A stretch of DNA of 64,000 nt from an uncultured Lachnospiraceae bacterium (GCA_944380185.1 CALWGV010000038.1:124001-188000); one strand, 5' to 3'. Shown: positions 1-8,955, counted from the first letter of the stretch. Numbers and translations: made by a program. Notes: a model not told the origin generated them from the letters alone.

Positions 1-1298
1 ATCACCGTCACCGCGTCGCCGAAATAGCTGCCGAACATCACGCCCCAGAAGGTGGTGGAAATACCGCAGTACAGAAACATCTGCAGCATCTTCTTGATGC
101 CGGATCCCATATTCGGATACTTTTTCAGGGCAAAGGCACAGCCGATCACCATCAGAAGACCGTAGGCCGCGTCGCCCAGCATCAGTCCAAAAAGGAAGTA
201 ATAGAAGAAGGCCATGACCCCGGTGGGATCCACCTCGCCCTTTGCCGGAAGGCCGAAGGATTCCACCACTCCTTCCGTCGGGGCACTGAAGGCATTGTTG
301 TGGAGAAGCACCGGCGCATCCTCATCTTCCGGCACATCGGTCAGCTCCACCTGGCAGGTAAACCTTTTTTCCAGTCCCTCTTTCAGGGAAGCGGCCGACC
401 GCTTCGGCGTATAACCTTCCACAAAGAATGCATGCTCCGACTGAAGCATCTCCCCCAGCACCCGGTATTTCTCCGCCTCCATGGTATAATAATCCGCGGC
501 AAATTCAATATTATCCCTTTCAGCCGCCAGGTTTTCCAGCTCCTTTACCGCTGCCTCGGCAGCCCTGTCATGTTCGGCCGCCTCCTTTTCCAAAACCGCC
601 GCGTAATCTGCCGGCACCTGATCCGTCATAAGCTGCGGCCGTACAAAGCCGTTCAGCCTAAGAGCATCCTCCAGCTGTCCCGCCTCATCCCTGGCGCAGA
701 CGGCAAAAAGGCAGGTCTGATCTCTGTCCCGGCCCAGCACCTCCACCGAAAAGGCAGAGATATCCGGCGCCTCTCTCGCCACCGCCTCCAGTATGCTCTC
801 CTCATTCCACTGTCCCGGCATGGCCCCCACGAAAGCCGCCGCCATGCGAGTTCCCGCATAGTTCATCGGGACATCCAATCCCAGCCAGGGTCTCAGGGCC
901 TCCAGGTTTGTCTCCGCCCGAGTACGGGCCGCATGTTCCTCAGCGATACTCTTGTCGAGATTTAGTATACGGCAGATCATCTTGAGAGTTCTGCCGCTCT
1001 GCTCTTCTCCCTCCTGATACTGCCTGTCGGTCAGTTCCTTCTTTCCCTCCAGGGAGGACAGGAGTCCTTTCTTCTCCGGCGCATACCGGTTAAGAACCGC
1101 AAGCGCCTCCAAAGCGCTCTGCCTGTTTCTCTCGCTCTCAGCCCGCAGGGCGGTGGTGTCAGCCTTGTGAAATACCTCGTCCTCGCCGCCCCCGTCCTCT
1201 ATTTGGACAACGCCTCTTTTCTGCAGCTCCTCCAGTATTTTTTTGCGGTTGCTCTTCAATGCACAAATGTGGATTTTCTGCATCTGCAGCACTGCCAT
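1..1298 (-). CDS. ntpI: V-type ATP synthase subunit I (C-terminal part outside window)
   Basis: This is the membrane stator subunit (a-subunit equivalent) that forms the ion path of a V/A-type ATPase. About 432 residues are visible and the frame is open to the window edge. The N-terminus begins MAVLQMQKIHICALKS, followed by a long charged helical region typical of the cytoplasmic stalk part. Near residue 375 is GEVDPTGVMAFFYYFLFGL, the characteristic entry into the first membrane helices (FGLMLGDAAYGL). The ATG at 1298 is preceded by AAGGTGA at good spacing. The gene lies 21 bp after the H-type subunit, so both belong to one V-ATPase operon that continues to the left. Whether the enzyme moves H+ or Na+ cannot be told from this part. 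Confidence 0.93.
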   Translation of the reverse strand, partial: MAVLQMQKIHICALKSNRKKILEELQKRGVVQIEDGGGEDEVFHKADTTALRAESERNRQSALEALAVLNRYAPEKKGLLSSLEGKKELTDRQYQEGEEQSGRTLKMICRILNLDKSIAEEHAARTRAETNLEALRPWLGLDVPMNYAGTRMAAAFVGAMPGQWNEESILEAVAREAPDISAFSVEVLGRDRDQTCLFAVCARDEAGQLEDALRLNGFVRPQLMTDQVPADYAAVLEKEAAEHDRAAEAAVKELENLAAERDNIEFAADYYTMEAEKYRVLGEMLQSEHAFFVEGYTPKRSAASLKEGLEKRFTCQVELTDVPEDEDAPVLLHNNAFSAPTEGVVESFGLPAKGEVDPTGVMAFFYYFLFGLMLGDAAYGLLMVIGCAFALKKYPNMGSGIKKMLQMFLYCGISTTFWGVMFGSYFGDAVTV

Positions 1299-1319
1299 TT
1301 GATCACCTTCTTTTCTCTG

Positions 1320-1640
1320 TCAGCCGGAGATGCCGGTCACCTGGCCCGTCACCAGGCGCACCGCCTCCTTTTCCTTCTGAGCGGCCAGAGCCTTCAGAGC
1401 CTCCACATCCTTTGCTCCCTCCAGCGCACACTCCCTCGCTTCATTCTCCCCCTGCGCCTCGGCCTCATCGCGGGCGGTCTGTACCGCCTGCGACGCCTGA
1501 TTTTTCGCCTGGCGAATCATCTCCTCAGCCTGCTGCGCGGCTCTCTTTTCTATATCCGCAGCTCTCTTTCTGGCCTCATCGCGGGTTTTAGCCGCCTGGG
1601 TTTCAGCCTGGCGGATTTTTTCCATCATCTCCTTGGCCAC
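1320..1640 (-). CDS. V-type ATP synthase peripheral stalk subunit H (G-like)
   Basis: A 106-residue, almost wholly alpha-helical protein rich in Ala, Glu, Lys and Arg (for example KTRDEARKRAADIEKRAAQQ), as expected for the coiled-coil peripheral stalk subunit AhaH/NtpF that pairs with subunit E. The start is GTG at 1640, with AAGGAG seven bases upstream inside the end of rpiB. Its position directly before subunit I is the usual first place in archaeal-type V-ATPase operons. The coiled-coil composition alone would be weak evidence; the neighbour makes the call firm. Confidence 0.85.
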   Translation of the reverse strand: MAKEMMEKIRQAETQAAKTRDEARKRAADIEKRAAQQAEEMIRQAKNQASQAVQTARDEAEAQGENEARECALEGAKDVEALKALAAQKEKEAVRLVTGQVTGISG

Positions 1641-1644
1641 TCTC

Positions 1645-2079
1645 TCACACTCCTTCGTCGATCTTGGCTATCCTCTGCTTGTGTCGGGGGCCTTCCGAGA
1701 AAGGCGTGTCCAGGAAAGTATCCACAATTTGACAGGCCAGGCCAGGGCCGATCACTCTGGCCCCGAGAGCCAAGATATTGGCGTCATTGTGCTCCCTGCA
1801 GGCCTTGGCGCTGAAGCAGTCCCCGCACAGAGCCGCACGGATCCCCTTAAAGCGGTTGGCCGCAATGGAAATGCCGATACCTGTGCCGCAGATCAGTATT
1901 CCTCTGTCGCACTGCCCCTCGAGGATGGCATGGCAAACCTTCTTGGCATAATCGGGATAATCGCAGGATTCCTCCGTGTAGGTCCCGAGATCCTGGTATT
2001 TTTCTCCTCTCTCGTCCAGATGGGCCATGATCTCCCTCTTCAGTTCAAGCGCCGCGTGATCGCATCCGATGGCTATCAT
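1645..2079 (-). CDS. rpiB: Ribose-5-phosphate isomerase B
   Basis: RpiB/LacA/LacB family enzyme that interconverts ribose 5-phosphate and ribulose 5-phosphate in the non-oxidative pentose phosphate pathway. The 144 residues cover the full family length. Visible landmarks are IGCDHAALELK at the N-terminus (His in the substrate pocket), the phosphate-binding stretch ICGTGIGISIAANR with a Cys preceding GTG, and REHNDANILALGARVIG near the C-terminus. The start overlaps the stop of the phosphatase gene upstream by four bases (ATGA), so the two are translationally coupled. RpiB rather than a galactose-6-phosphate isomerase subunit is favoured because only one copy is present and no lac genes are nearby. 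Confidence 0.93.
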   Translation of the reverse strand: MIAIGCDHAALELKREIMAHLDERGEKYQDLGTYTEESCDYPDYAKKVCHAILEGQCDRGILICGTGIGISIAANRFKGIRAALCGDCFSAKACREHNDANILALGARVIGPGLACQIVDTFLDTPFSEGPRHKQRIAKIDEGV

Positions 2080-2558
2080 ATCTCTTCCTCCTTGCTTATG
2101 ATATTAAATATTTTTTCTGCTGCCATTTTTACTAATATGTCGATATACTCGTAGTATGCCCCATAATCGGCCAGTGTACCGCCATAAGGACTATTTACAT
2201 CCGCTTTTTCCCCGGCAAACTCTCCCAGCGTATACACGTCCGCCGGAAAGGGAAAACGGTGCGCCTCTTTCAGCACCTGCCTTTTTTCCTGTTCCGACAT
2301 GGTCAAAATAAGCGTCCCCTCCGTGACATCTCTTTCCGGCACGAACTCCTCAGAGTATTCCTTGGAGGGCTCCATCTCATTGCCCTTCAAAACAGCCACC
2401 GCCTTAGGGTTGAGAGGTTCGGGAAACAGCACCACCAGTCCCCGGGACGCCACGGTCAGCGGGCGGTCTCCCTTCACAGCGTTTAGTATAGCTTCCGCCA
2501 TAATGCTGCGGCATACATTTTCTTTACAGATAAAAAGCACCTTTCGGTATGGAATCAT
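2076..2558 (-). CDS. Low-molecular-weight protein-tyrosine phosphatase family protein
   Basis: A 160-residue LMW-PTP fold protein. The P-loop near the N-terminus reads CKENVCRS, which keeps the Cys and Arg of the C-X5-R motif but replaces the usual Gly after the first Cys with Lys-Glu. The C-terminal part contains DVNSPYGG and a tyrosine-rich helix (YGAYYEYIDILV); the family's general-acid Asp usually sits in a DP motif, and here the DVNSPYGG loop is the closest match. Such genes next to sua5 and rpiB also occur in Bacillus, where the homologue is an arginine/tyrosine phosphatase (YwlE neighbourhood: ywlC-ywlE-rpiB). That synteny suggests protein arginine phosphatase as an alternative function. 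Substrate remains unproven. Confidence 0.82.
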   Translation of the reverse strand: MIPYRKVLFICKENVCRSIMAEAILNAVKGDRPLTVASRGLVVLFPEPLNPKAVAVLKGNEMEPSKEYSEEFVPERDVTEGTLILTMSEQEKRQVLKEAHRFPFPADVYTLGEFAGEKADVNSPYGGTLADYGAYYEYIDILVKMAAEKIFNIISKEEEI

Positions 2559-2590
2559 CCCTTAGCCTCCCTCTTTTGCCCGGCTGCGGT

Positions 2591-3715
2591 TCATACATCC
2601 AGGATATGGTAGCCGGCTGCTTTTTTTAACCGGTTCATGATGGCTCCCCCCAGCTGTCCGCCCTCAAAGCTCTCCGAATAGATCACATCCACGCCTGCGG
2701 TGTCGAAGGAACGCAGCACATCGTACAGATTATGAGCGATAGATGCGCCGTCACGGCGCGATCCCACCGTCACCAGGTCCAGAGCCTGCTCCTCTCCTCC
2801 GGCCCCACAGCTGTCTGCCCGGCCGATTTCTCCCGGGCCGATCCCCTTCAGCCTGTTCTCATAGACCGGGCGGCTCTCCTGTGTGCAGATCAGACCCACC
2901 TTTTTTCCGGCCCGCAGCTCTTCCCCGGCCAGAGCACAGATTTTCTGCTGCACTGCCGCTGCCTCCCCGCGGACGATGGTCATCTGGGCCTTCGGCGCAT
3001 AATGACGGTACTTCATCCCCGGAGCCTTCGGGTGCATATCCGGGCTCACCGGTCCAATACTCGCCGCATCCACAGTCATACCGGCAAAAAGCTCCCGGAT
3101 CATCTCCTCCGAGATATAGCCCGGCCGAAGCAGCGCAGGCTCCGGTCCCGTGACATCAATGATCGTGGACTCCAGGCCGATTCCCACCTCGCCGCCGTCC
3201 AGAATCATATCTATGCGGCCGTCCATATCCTCCAGCACATGGGAAGCGCGGGTAGGGCTGGGGCGTCCCGACAGATTGGCACTGGGGGCCGCAATGGGCA
3301 CGCCGGCCGCACGGATCAGGGCACGCGCCACCGGATGGGACGGCATTCTCACCGCCACGGTATCAAGCCCGCCAGTGGTGCTCTTTGGCACCAGGTCTGA
3401 TTTTTGAAAAATCAACGTCATCGGGCCTGGCCAGTAAGTCTTCATCAGGATCCGAGCCGCTTCCGGCACCTCGGCCACCAGCGGTCCCAACTGCGCAAAA
3501 TCTGCTATATGGGCAATCAGCGGATTGTCAGAAGGACGGCCCTTGGCCGCATAAATCCTCCGGGACGCCTCCGGGTCCAGGGCGTTGCCGCCCAGCCCGT
3601 AGACCGTTTCCGTCGGAAATGCTACCAAACCGCCGTCCCTTATAATCTGTGCCGCAGCCTCTATCCGATCAGCCTGCGGCTCTTTTTCGTCTATTGTTAC
3701 AAATCTAGTCTTCAT
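2591..3715 (-). CDS. tsaC: L-threonylcarbamoyladenylate synthase (Sua5/YwlC type)
   Basis: Makes threonylcarbamoyl-AMP from threonine, bicarbonate and ATP for the t6A37 modification of ANN-decoding tRNAs. The 374 residues give the two-domain Sua5 form: the N-terminal YrdC domain with GGLVAFPTETVYGLGG and the KGRPSDNPL signature (lysine and arginine contacts to ATP), then a linker and a C-terminal Sua5 domain after about residue 230 (APGMKYRHYAP). The operon order sua5, phosphatase, rpiB resembles Bacillus ywlC-ywlE-rpiB. A well-formed promoter lies 35 bases upstream of the start. The Shine-Dalgarno sequence is poor (GAAAG). Confidence 0.95.
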   Translation of the reverse strand: MKTRFVTIDEKEPQADRIEAAAQIIRDGGLVAFPTETVYGLGGNALDPEASRRIYAAKGRPSDNPLIAHIADFAQLGPLVAEVPEAARILMKTYWPGPMTLIFQKSDLVPKSTTGGLDTVAVRMPSHPVARALIRAAGVPIAAPSANLSGRPSPTRASHVLEDMDGRIDMILDGGEVGIGLESTIIDVTGPEPALLRPGYISEEMIRELFAGMTVDAASIGPVSPDMHPKAPGMKYRHYAPKAQMTIVRGEAAAVQQKICALAGEELRAGKKVGLICTQESRPVYENRLKGIGPGEIGRADSCGAGGEEQALDLVTVGSRRDGASIAHNLYDVLRSFDTAGVDVIYSESFEGGQLGGAIMNRLKKAAGYHILDV

Positions 3716-3756
3716 CTTTCAGCGTCCATTCTATATTTTTACCAACATCTTGTTTC

Positions 3757-3785
3757 ATTATAATATGAAAGAAGACGTTGCGCAA
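3757..3785 (-). promoter_or_regulatory. Sigma-A type promoter of the tsaC-ptp-rpiB operon
   Basis: On the minus strand TTGCGC (3780-3785) and TATAAT (3757-3762) are separated by 17 bases. The predicted transcription start is about 35 bases before the tsaC start codon. No other gene lies between. Confidence 0.7.
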
Positions 3786-3803
3786 GCGAAATCGACGCCA
3801 AAA

Positions 3804-6404
3804 TCACGGCCTGCTGCTGAAGAGATAGCCGCCGTTTTCCTCCAGATAATCTGCCGTGTCGCCCCGGCCCATCAGATAATAGGTTCCGTCCAGAGGATTG
3901 TAAAACGTAATATTATAATTATCGTAGCCCACCATCAAATCTGCCGTGGTCTCTCCCGTCAGCACAATCACCGGGTTCCCTTCGCTGATAAAATACAGCA
4001 CCTGCTGCAGGGTACAACCGGTCAGGTCCAGCGCTTTGCCCGGCAGGGCCTCGTTGAGTATCTCCCGCACCGACATTCCCTGAGACAGCATCTGAGACAC
4101 GTCCGCCGTCACGCCCTGCTGGAAAAGCAGCGCCTGAATACAGGGCACCAGCGTCATTCCCGCGTTGTCCGTCACACAGGCGCTGTTGACCGTGATCCGC
4201 GCCTGGGCGCTCTGCGCTCCTCTGGCCCAGACCAGATTTTGTCCTGCATCCACCACAATTCCCATATCATCGTAGATGGCATTGACAGCGTCCGCCAGAT
4301 TGTAGCAGATATCGGCAAGCTCACCGAAGGCGTAGGCATAATAGCGGGGGTCATTTTCCCTCTCCACGCTGTACGGCAGCTCTACGCGATTAACCGAAGG
4401 GTTCAGAAGCCTGGCCGGCGTCTGAATCGAAAGCGTCCGCCCCTCATCAGCCGAGGAGGACAGATTAATGGAATAAACCTTGCGCTTCAAATCGCTCTGG
4501 CTGGTTGTAAGCACGGAGGAGGCAGGTGTATCCGTCGACTCATTCTGCAGCAGCACATCGCTGAATTCACTGCTGACCTGGCCGGAGGCGGACAGATAAG
4601 CACCGTTCACCTGGATTCTTCCGTCTCCTGCTTCCACACTCATAATATAACCGCCGTTCGGCTCATAATGAGTCAGGATCTCTCCCGCCTCACTGACGAT
4701 CTCCAGCGCATACATGGGGAAAGTGGTCCGTCCGCTGATATCCGTGCGGATATCCGTGTCCCGTGCAATTCCATAGATAAAGTCTGTCCCCATAAAGCCA
4801 AGCGGTCTCAGGTACTCCCCATCGGCGGAGCGGACAGCCCGCACATTGCCGTCAGAAAGCCGCATTACCGACAGAGAGGTACAGGCGTAGGGATCATCGC
4901 CCTCCTGCCAGGCTATCATGGAGTTGTCATCGCTTATGACGAAAGACCCCTCCGTCAGATTATCCACCACTACCACCTGCTCGGTACCCACCACATCGAT
5001 GGCGTATATGCTGTTGCTCACCATGACGTAGACCAGGCCCGTATCCGAGATATAGCTGAGTTTTCCCATCTCCTGCTTCAGATGGGAATACGACGACAGA
5101 GAGGGAATGTAGAACAGCTCCTGAAGGGCCCTCTCGCTGTTGTCATAACGATAAAATACAATGGCCACTTCTCCCTCATGGCTTCCGCTGTTCATGTAAC
5201 CATACACCATAAAGGACACGTCGCCGCTGTCCTCCACCTCAATGATCTGGTAGTCATGCTCATTGTGGGCCGCGCGCACGTCATCCTCCCCTTCGCCGCG
5301 GAAGGAGAAAATCTTCACCGCCTCGTTGAGCCTGCTGTTGTAGCTGTACAGCTCACCGCCTGCAGTAAATACGGTGTATGCTCCCGCGCTGCTGGTCATA
5401 AGCTCGGTACTTCCATCCTCCACAATTCCCAGATCCACGACGCCCCCGGATATGGTCGTGTCGTCCGCCGTAAACTGCTCATTGGTTCTCCGCTCATAGG
5501 CCAGCAGATAAAAGCGCATTTCCGACCAGCGGACCACAAAGAGTTCCTCCACATCGTAGGTTTCCATGCGCCCCGAATCGCCCTGGGCCTCCACCTGATA
5601 GGTCAGGCGCAGCGTGCCGATGGAGCCGTCCAGCTGCCGGATCTCCACCAGGGGGTCTCCTACCCGGCGGGGAGCCAGATTCATCCAGGTCAGCATCCGA
5701 TGGCTGGAGTGAATATTGACATAAGCCAGGGAAGTGTTATCCCCTGTGCTGTCCGGCTCAATATATAGCCCCAGCTCACTGCTTCCCTCCTGCTTTTCCT
5801 CTTCCATCAGCGTCCTGTCGCTGAAATAAGTGACAAAATCAATCATCTCCGACACATGGAGCTCCGTGTTGTAGACGATTCTTGTATAATAATAAATATG
5901 GGGATGGTTCTCTGTGGTCAGGCAGATTCTGAGCAGATATTCCCTGCCCTCCTCGATCAGGCGCTGAATAGGCAGCACCGCCGCAGCCGTCTGCGCGCCC
6001 GGCTCTCCGCCCTCCGTCCAATCCGTCACCTCGGTGGACTCGATCAATCTCCCGCTGTCGGAATCGCGGACCTCGTAGGCAATACCCGTCACTGTCTCAT
6101 CGTAGCAGTCCACCGATATAGTCATCTGACCATTAGCGCTCAAAGGAGTTATATCATCACGCATGTACTCTTCCTGCATCTCCACGGTATAACCATAGAG
6201 ACGGTTGATTCTCTCCCCATCGTAAACCGAGTAGACTACCGGAAGGCTGGCTCCGCCGATTCCCTCATATACGGTCTCCGGCGCTTCCTCTCTTCGGGTA
6301 AAATAAAATACGGCCAGAGCTACCACGGCAAAAAACACCGCCAGTATCAGGGCCTTGACCAGTCCTCCTTTGATATTTCCTCTTTTTTTATCACTCTTCT
6401 TCAT
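3804..6404 (-). CDS. Large membrane-anchored protein of unknown function, propeller-like, with degenerate C39-like C-terminus
   Basis: An 866-residue protein with a short cytoplasmic N-terminus rich in Lys, one membrane helix at about residues 16-36 and a long extracellular part. The body (about 250-640) has repeated short beta-strand pairs and YxxD/G turns (for example MTSSAGAYTVFTAGGELYSY) suggestive of a beta-propeller. The last ~110 residues contain GCTLQQVLYFISEGNPVIVL and MVGYDNYNITFYNPLDG, which resemble the PVIV and GYD..DP blocks of peptidase C39-like domains. The catalytic His expected just before VGYD is replaced (TADLMVGYD), so peptidase activity is doubtful. It has its own promoter. 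No specific function is claimed. Confidence 0.8.
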   Translation of the reverse strand: MKKSDKKRGNIKGGLVKALILAVFFAVVALAVFYFTRREEAPETVYEGIGGASLPVVYSVYDGERINRLYGYTVEMQEEYMRDDITPLSANGQMTISVDCYDETVTGIAYEVRDSDSGRLIESTEVTDWTEGGEPGAQTAAAVLPIQRLIEEGREYLLRICLTTENHPHIYYYTRIVYNTELHVSEMIDFVTYFSDRTLMEEEKQEGSSELGLYIEPDSTGDNTSLAYVNIHSSHRMLTWMNLAPRRVGDPLVEIRQLDGSIGTLRLTYQVEAQGDSGRMETYDVEELFVVRWSEMRFYLLAYERRTNEQFTADDTTISGGVVDLGIVEDGSTELMTSSAGAYTVFTAGGELYSYNSRLNEAVKIFSFRGEGEDDVRAAHNEHDYQIIEVEDSGDVSFMVYGYMNSGSHEGEVAIVFYRYDNSERALQELFYIPSLSSYSHLKQEMGKLSYISDTGLVYVMVSNSIYAIDVVGTEQVVVVDNLTEGSFVISDDNSMIAWQEGDDPYACTSLSVMRLSDGNVRAVRSADGEYLRPLGFMGTDFIYGIARDTDIRTDISGRTTFPMYALEIVSEAGEILTHYEPNGGYIMSVEAGDGRIQVNGAYLSASGQVSSEFSDVLLQNESTDTPASSVLTTSQSDLKRKVYSINLSSSADEGRTLSIQTPARLLNPSVNRVELPYSVERENDPRYYAYAFGELADICYNLADAVNAIYDDMGIVVDAGQNLVWARGAQSAQARITVNSACVTDNAGMTLVPCIQALLFQQGVTADVSQMLSQGMSVREILNEALPGKALDLTGCTLQQVLYFISEGNPVIVLTGETTADLMVGYDNYNITFYNPLDGTYYLMGRGDTADYLEENGGYLFSSRP

Positions 6405-6456
6405 CTATCTGCATTCCACTTCCCTGAAAACATGATTGCCAAATCTTTCTTTTCCT

Positions 6457-6485
6457 ACTATAGCAATTCCCCCCAAAAAGCTCAA
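6457..6485 (-). promoter_or_regulatory. Promoter of the 866-residue membrane protein gene
   Basis: On the minus strand TTGAGC (6480-6485), 17 bases, then TATAGT (6457-6462), preceded by TGC, which gives an extended -10. It lies about 50 bases upstream of the ATG at 6404. Confidence 0.7.
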
Positions 6486-6527
6486 GCCGTTTTTTCTTAA
6501 TAATGTATGAAAAATGACGAGAAATGA

Positions 6528-6575
6528 GAAAAAAGACGAAAATCAGCTCTCATCATAAAGAACCGATTTTCGTCT
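6528..6575 (-). terminator. Intrinsic terminator after the 6609-7226 gene
   Basis: The perfect 11-bp inverted repeat AGACGAAAATC / GATTTTCGTCT (6534-6544 and 6565-6575) is followed on the minus strand by a run of six T. The + strand side also carries T6 a few bases out, so it may work in both directions. Confidence 0.75.
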
Positions 6576-6608
6576 GCTGTTTTTTGCCTCCTGACAATAT
6601 AGAGGCCG

Positions 6609-7226
6609 TCAGCTCCACATGGGGAAACTGACTGTTCTGCGCCGCCCTGCGCTCCGCCTGCGGTGCAGTTCATTGTAGACCAACGCCTCGATCAGGCTGA
6701 GGACTCTGCGGTCCTGCCTGTCATCTGCCCTTCTCCTGACCCCCATAGTCTGCACGCCCGCAGGGTCAGAAAAATCGTAGGCCTCCTCGGCCTCTCCTTC
6801 ATCCTGCTGCGGTATGCCCATGGGGTACTCGCCCATGCGATTTTTTTCTTCCGCCTCGCGATACGCCTCATAGACCGCTTCGCAGAGCCGGGCCAGAGCG
6901 ATCCGATCCGGATATTCATCATAGATAAAGCTTCCGCTGTAGTCCAGCCGGTCGCACTGACGGGTCACCTCCCGCTGCAGTCTTCTGGTCTCGGCCGGAT
7001 ACAGCTGCTCCCAGTATTCCAGATCGCGCTTTTCTTCTCTGTCCCATACGCTGTCCGGCATCCATAGGCCGGAGCCGGTCTGGCCGGCCGGCCCTCCATA
7101 TTGGCAGGGAGCAATGCGGCAAGGATACGGATATGGATATCTTTCTCTCAAAATACCTCTTCCCTTCTCTTTCTGCTCATCATTTATGCTGTGATCCCGG
7201 AGGCAAAATATCTCCGCCCCGGGCAT
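6609..7226 (-). CDS. Conserved hypothetical protein of clostridia
   Basis: An acidic, cytoplasmic protein without signal peptide or membrane helix. The N-terminal stretch has YPYPYP and CQYGG, then a conserved-looking core DREEKRDLEYWEQLYPAET followed by CDRLDYSGSFIYDEYPDR. From memory the same core occurs in small proteins of many Lachnospiraceae with no known function. The start is uncertain: the ATG at 7226 has no Shine-Dalgarno sequence, while a TTG at 7151, placing YPYPYP at the N-terminus, follows GGGAAGAGG closely. The gene sits 44 bp after the ABC permease and ends at a good terminator. Confidence 0.6.
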   Translation of the reverse strand: MPGAEIFCLRDHSINDEQKEKGRGILRERYPYPYPCRIAPCQYGGPAGQTGSGLWMPDSVWDREEKRDLEYWEQLYPAETRRLQREVTRQCDRLDYSGSFIYDEYPDRIALARLCEAVYEAYREAEEKNRMGEYPMGIPQQDEGEAEEAYDFSDPAGVQTMGVRRRADDRQDRRVLSLIEALVYNELHRRRSAGRRRTVSFPMWS

Positions 7227-7270
7227 CTACACTATTAATCTATGAAGAAGAGAAGGAATGGGTGTCAGGC

Positions 7271-7993
7271 TCAGTTGTCGATTCCCTTTCTGCGGTACAG
7301 CCAGGCGAAAAGAATGCTGGGAACCGCAATCCAGACAAGCATTACCGCCAGATTCTGCAGAGCGGCCGCGCTGACCAGCTGTCCCGCCTGAAAATTTTCA
7401 AACAGGCTCATCATGGCTGCAATGGGCGTCAGGGAGGCCAGGGTGCCGATGAAGGAATTAAAGCCGGAAAGCAGAGCCGGCAGCATCACCAGGAGCATAA
7501 TCGGGATCTGGTAGATGCTGGTGCTCATCTGGTCTCTGGCCATTATCCCGATGCAGGCGCTGAACATAATCAGGGATGCGCTGCCCAGTACGCAGCACAC
7601 CAGATAGAAGGGAAGCGCACTGAGCTCCGTGCCCGACAGAATGAAAATCAGCGCGTTGCACAGAAGCATCACCGTGAGAGTCACCAGGATTTTAGAAAGC
7701 AGAAATTCCGACGCCTTGACATTGGACATCATCAGCGTGCGCAGAGTAAATTTTTCCTTTTCCTCCGCAACGGAGGTGGATACCAGAAGCAGGGCCACCA
7801 TGGCAATGCTCATCACCGTACCGATATTCAGCAGGAAGTAGGAGGCGTAATCCCCCAGGGCATCGGCCAGACCGATGCTGCGGTACAGCACCACAAAAAG
7901 TACCGGGATCAGCGCCGCCACCGAGATTCCCGGATTTTTGATAAAATCATTCAGGTCCTTGCCATATAATATTCCGGTTTTCTTCAGATTCAT
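7271..7993 (-). CDS. ABC-2 type transporter permease
   Basis: A 240-residue membrane protein with six predicted helices: about residues 23-43, 52-75, 95-120, 128-150, 160-180 and 212-230. It is the permease partner of the ATPase whose stop codon overlaps its start codon by one base (position 7993). The short N-terminal segment KDLNDFIKNPGISVAALIP and the sequence VAEEKEKFTLRTLMMSN (helix-loop before TM3) are typical of ABC2-membrane family exporters. Substrate is not indicated; such pairs export antimicrobial peptides, drugs or lipids. Confidence 0.88.
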   Translation of the reverse strand: MNLKKTGILYGKDLNDFIKNPGISVAALIPVLFVVLYRSIGLADALGDYASYFLLNIGTVMSIAMVALLLVSTSVAEEKEKFTLRTLMMSNVKASEFLLSKILVTLTVMLLCNALIFILSGTELSALPFYLVCCVLGSASLIMFSACIGIMARDQMSTSIYQIPIMLLVMLPALLSGFNSFIGTLASLTPIAAMMSLFENFQAGQLVSAAALQNLAVMLVWIAVPSILFAWLYRRKGIDN

Positions 7994-8835
7994 CAGAACT
8001 TCCTCCCCGTCAGCATTAAAAAGATTTCCTCCAGATTCGGCTCCTGTGAATGGACCGTCATCAGCTGTCCGGCCCGGGCAATCTCCAGAATCTTCTCCGC
8101 CCCTGCCGTATCCTTATTGACGGTGATCATCTCGCCGCTCCTGGTGCGGATGTTGATCTGATCATGGGCATAGCGCAGCTTCAGCTCCAGGGGAGAACCC
8201 GACGTCACCAATTTTCCCTGGTCCAGTATGCCGACACAGTCGCAGAGCTTATCTGCCTCCTCCATATTATGGGTAGTCAGAAAAATCGTCGTCCCCTCAT
8301 CCTTCATCTCCAGCAGCAGCCGGTGTACCTCCTGAATCGTAGCCGGATCCAGTCCGCTGGTGGGCTCGTCGAGGAACAGAAGCTTGGGCGAGTGCAGAAG
8401 CACCACCGCCAGAGACACCCTCTGACGCATTCCCTTGGAACACTTCTTTACCGGCGTTTTTCTGCTGTCATAGAGGCCCATCCGTTTCAAAAGCTCAGTG
8501 CCCCGCTCCGGCGATACGCCCCGCAGTCTGGCGAAAAACTTCAGATTTTCCTCAATGCTCATCCGCTCATACAGGCCGTTGGTATCGGTCAGCACACCGA
8601 TCTTTTCAAAATCATCCCTGCTTACCTCTTCCACCGGCTTGCCAAAGAGATAGATCTGTCCGCTGTCCTTCACAAGCTGCTTGGTCAGCAGCTTGATCGT
8701 AGTGGTCTTGCCTGCTCCGCTGGGGCCCAAAAAACCGAAGACCTGGCCCGATTCCACCTGAAAGGACAGTCCGTCCAGGGCAAATCCTGTCTTAAAACGG
8801 AGGCATACCTGTTCCAGCCGTATCATTTCGCTCAT
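7993..8835 (-). CDS. ABC transporter ATP-binding protein (exporter type)
   Basis: A 280-residue nucleotide-binding subunit. Walker A is GPSGAGKTT, the signature is CSKGMRQRVSLA (an altered LSGGQ, with Lys-Gly) and Walker B is LLFLDEPTSGLDP, followed by the H-loop His in FLTTHNMEEA. The C-terminal ~60 residues (EKILEIARAGQLMTVHSQEP, NLEEIFLMLTG) are the usual regulatory tail of CcmA/DrrA-type ATPases. The ATG at 8835 with AAAGGA upstream is chosen over an in-frame ATG 31 codons earlier, because that longer start would place its codon downstream of nothing like a ribosome site and over the extended -10 region. Confidence 0.9.
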   Translation of the reverse strand: MSEMIRLEQVCLRFKTGFALDGLSFQVESGQVFGFLGPSGAGKTTTIKLLTKQLVKDSGQIYLFGKPVEEVSRDDFEKIGVLTDTNGLYERMSIEENLKFFARLRGVSPERGTELLKRMGLYDSRKTPVKKCSKGMRQRVSLAVVLLHSPKLLFLDEPTSGLDPATIQEVHRLLLEMKDEGTTIFLTTHNMEEADKLCDCVGILDQGKLVTSGSPLELKLRYAHDQINIRTRSGEMITVNKDTAGAEKILEIARAGQLMTVHSQEPNLEEIFLMLTGRKF

Positions 8836-8890
8836 TTTTGTATTTCCTTTCCCATTTGCCTCATTGCGGCACGTCTTGTGCCACGAAAGC

Positions 8891-8899
8891 AGTATAGCA
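8891..8899 (-). promoter_or_regulatory. Extended -10 promoter of the ABC-2 exporter operon
   Basis: The minus strand reads TGCTATACT (extended -10) about 56 bases before the start codon at 8835. The -35 region (TTTTCA at 17 bases) is weak. Confidence 0.5.
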
Positions 8900-8955
8900 G
8901 ATTTGCCCCGGGATGAAAACATTTTCACATTAAATATAATTTTTCAAGGTACATT

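Noticed and set aside
3750..5768. Very long open frame on the plus strand opposite the 866-residue protein
   Set aside because: Its His/Arg-rich translation is the mirror of the Asp/Ser/Glu-rich codons on the other strand; no ribosome site and no family pattern. The same holds for plus-strand frames at 16504-18222, 20136-21188, 28451-30529, 41233-42846 and 53579-54946.
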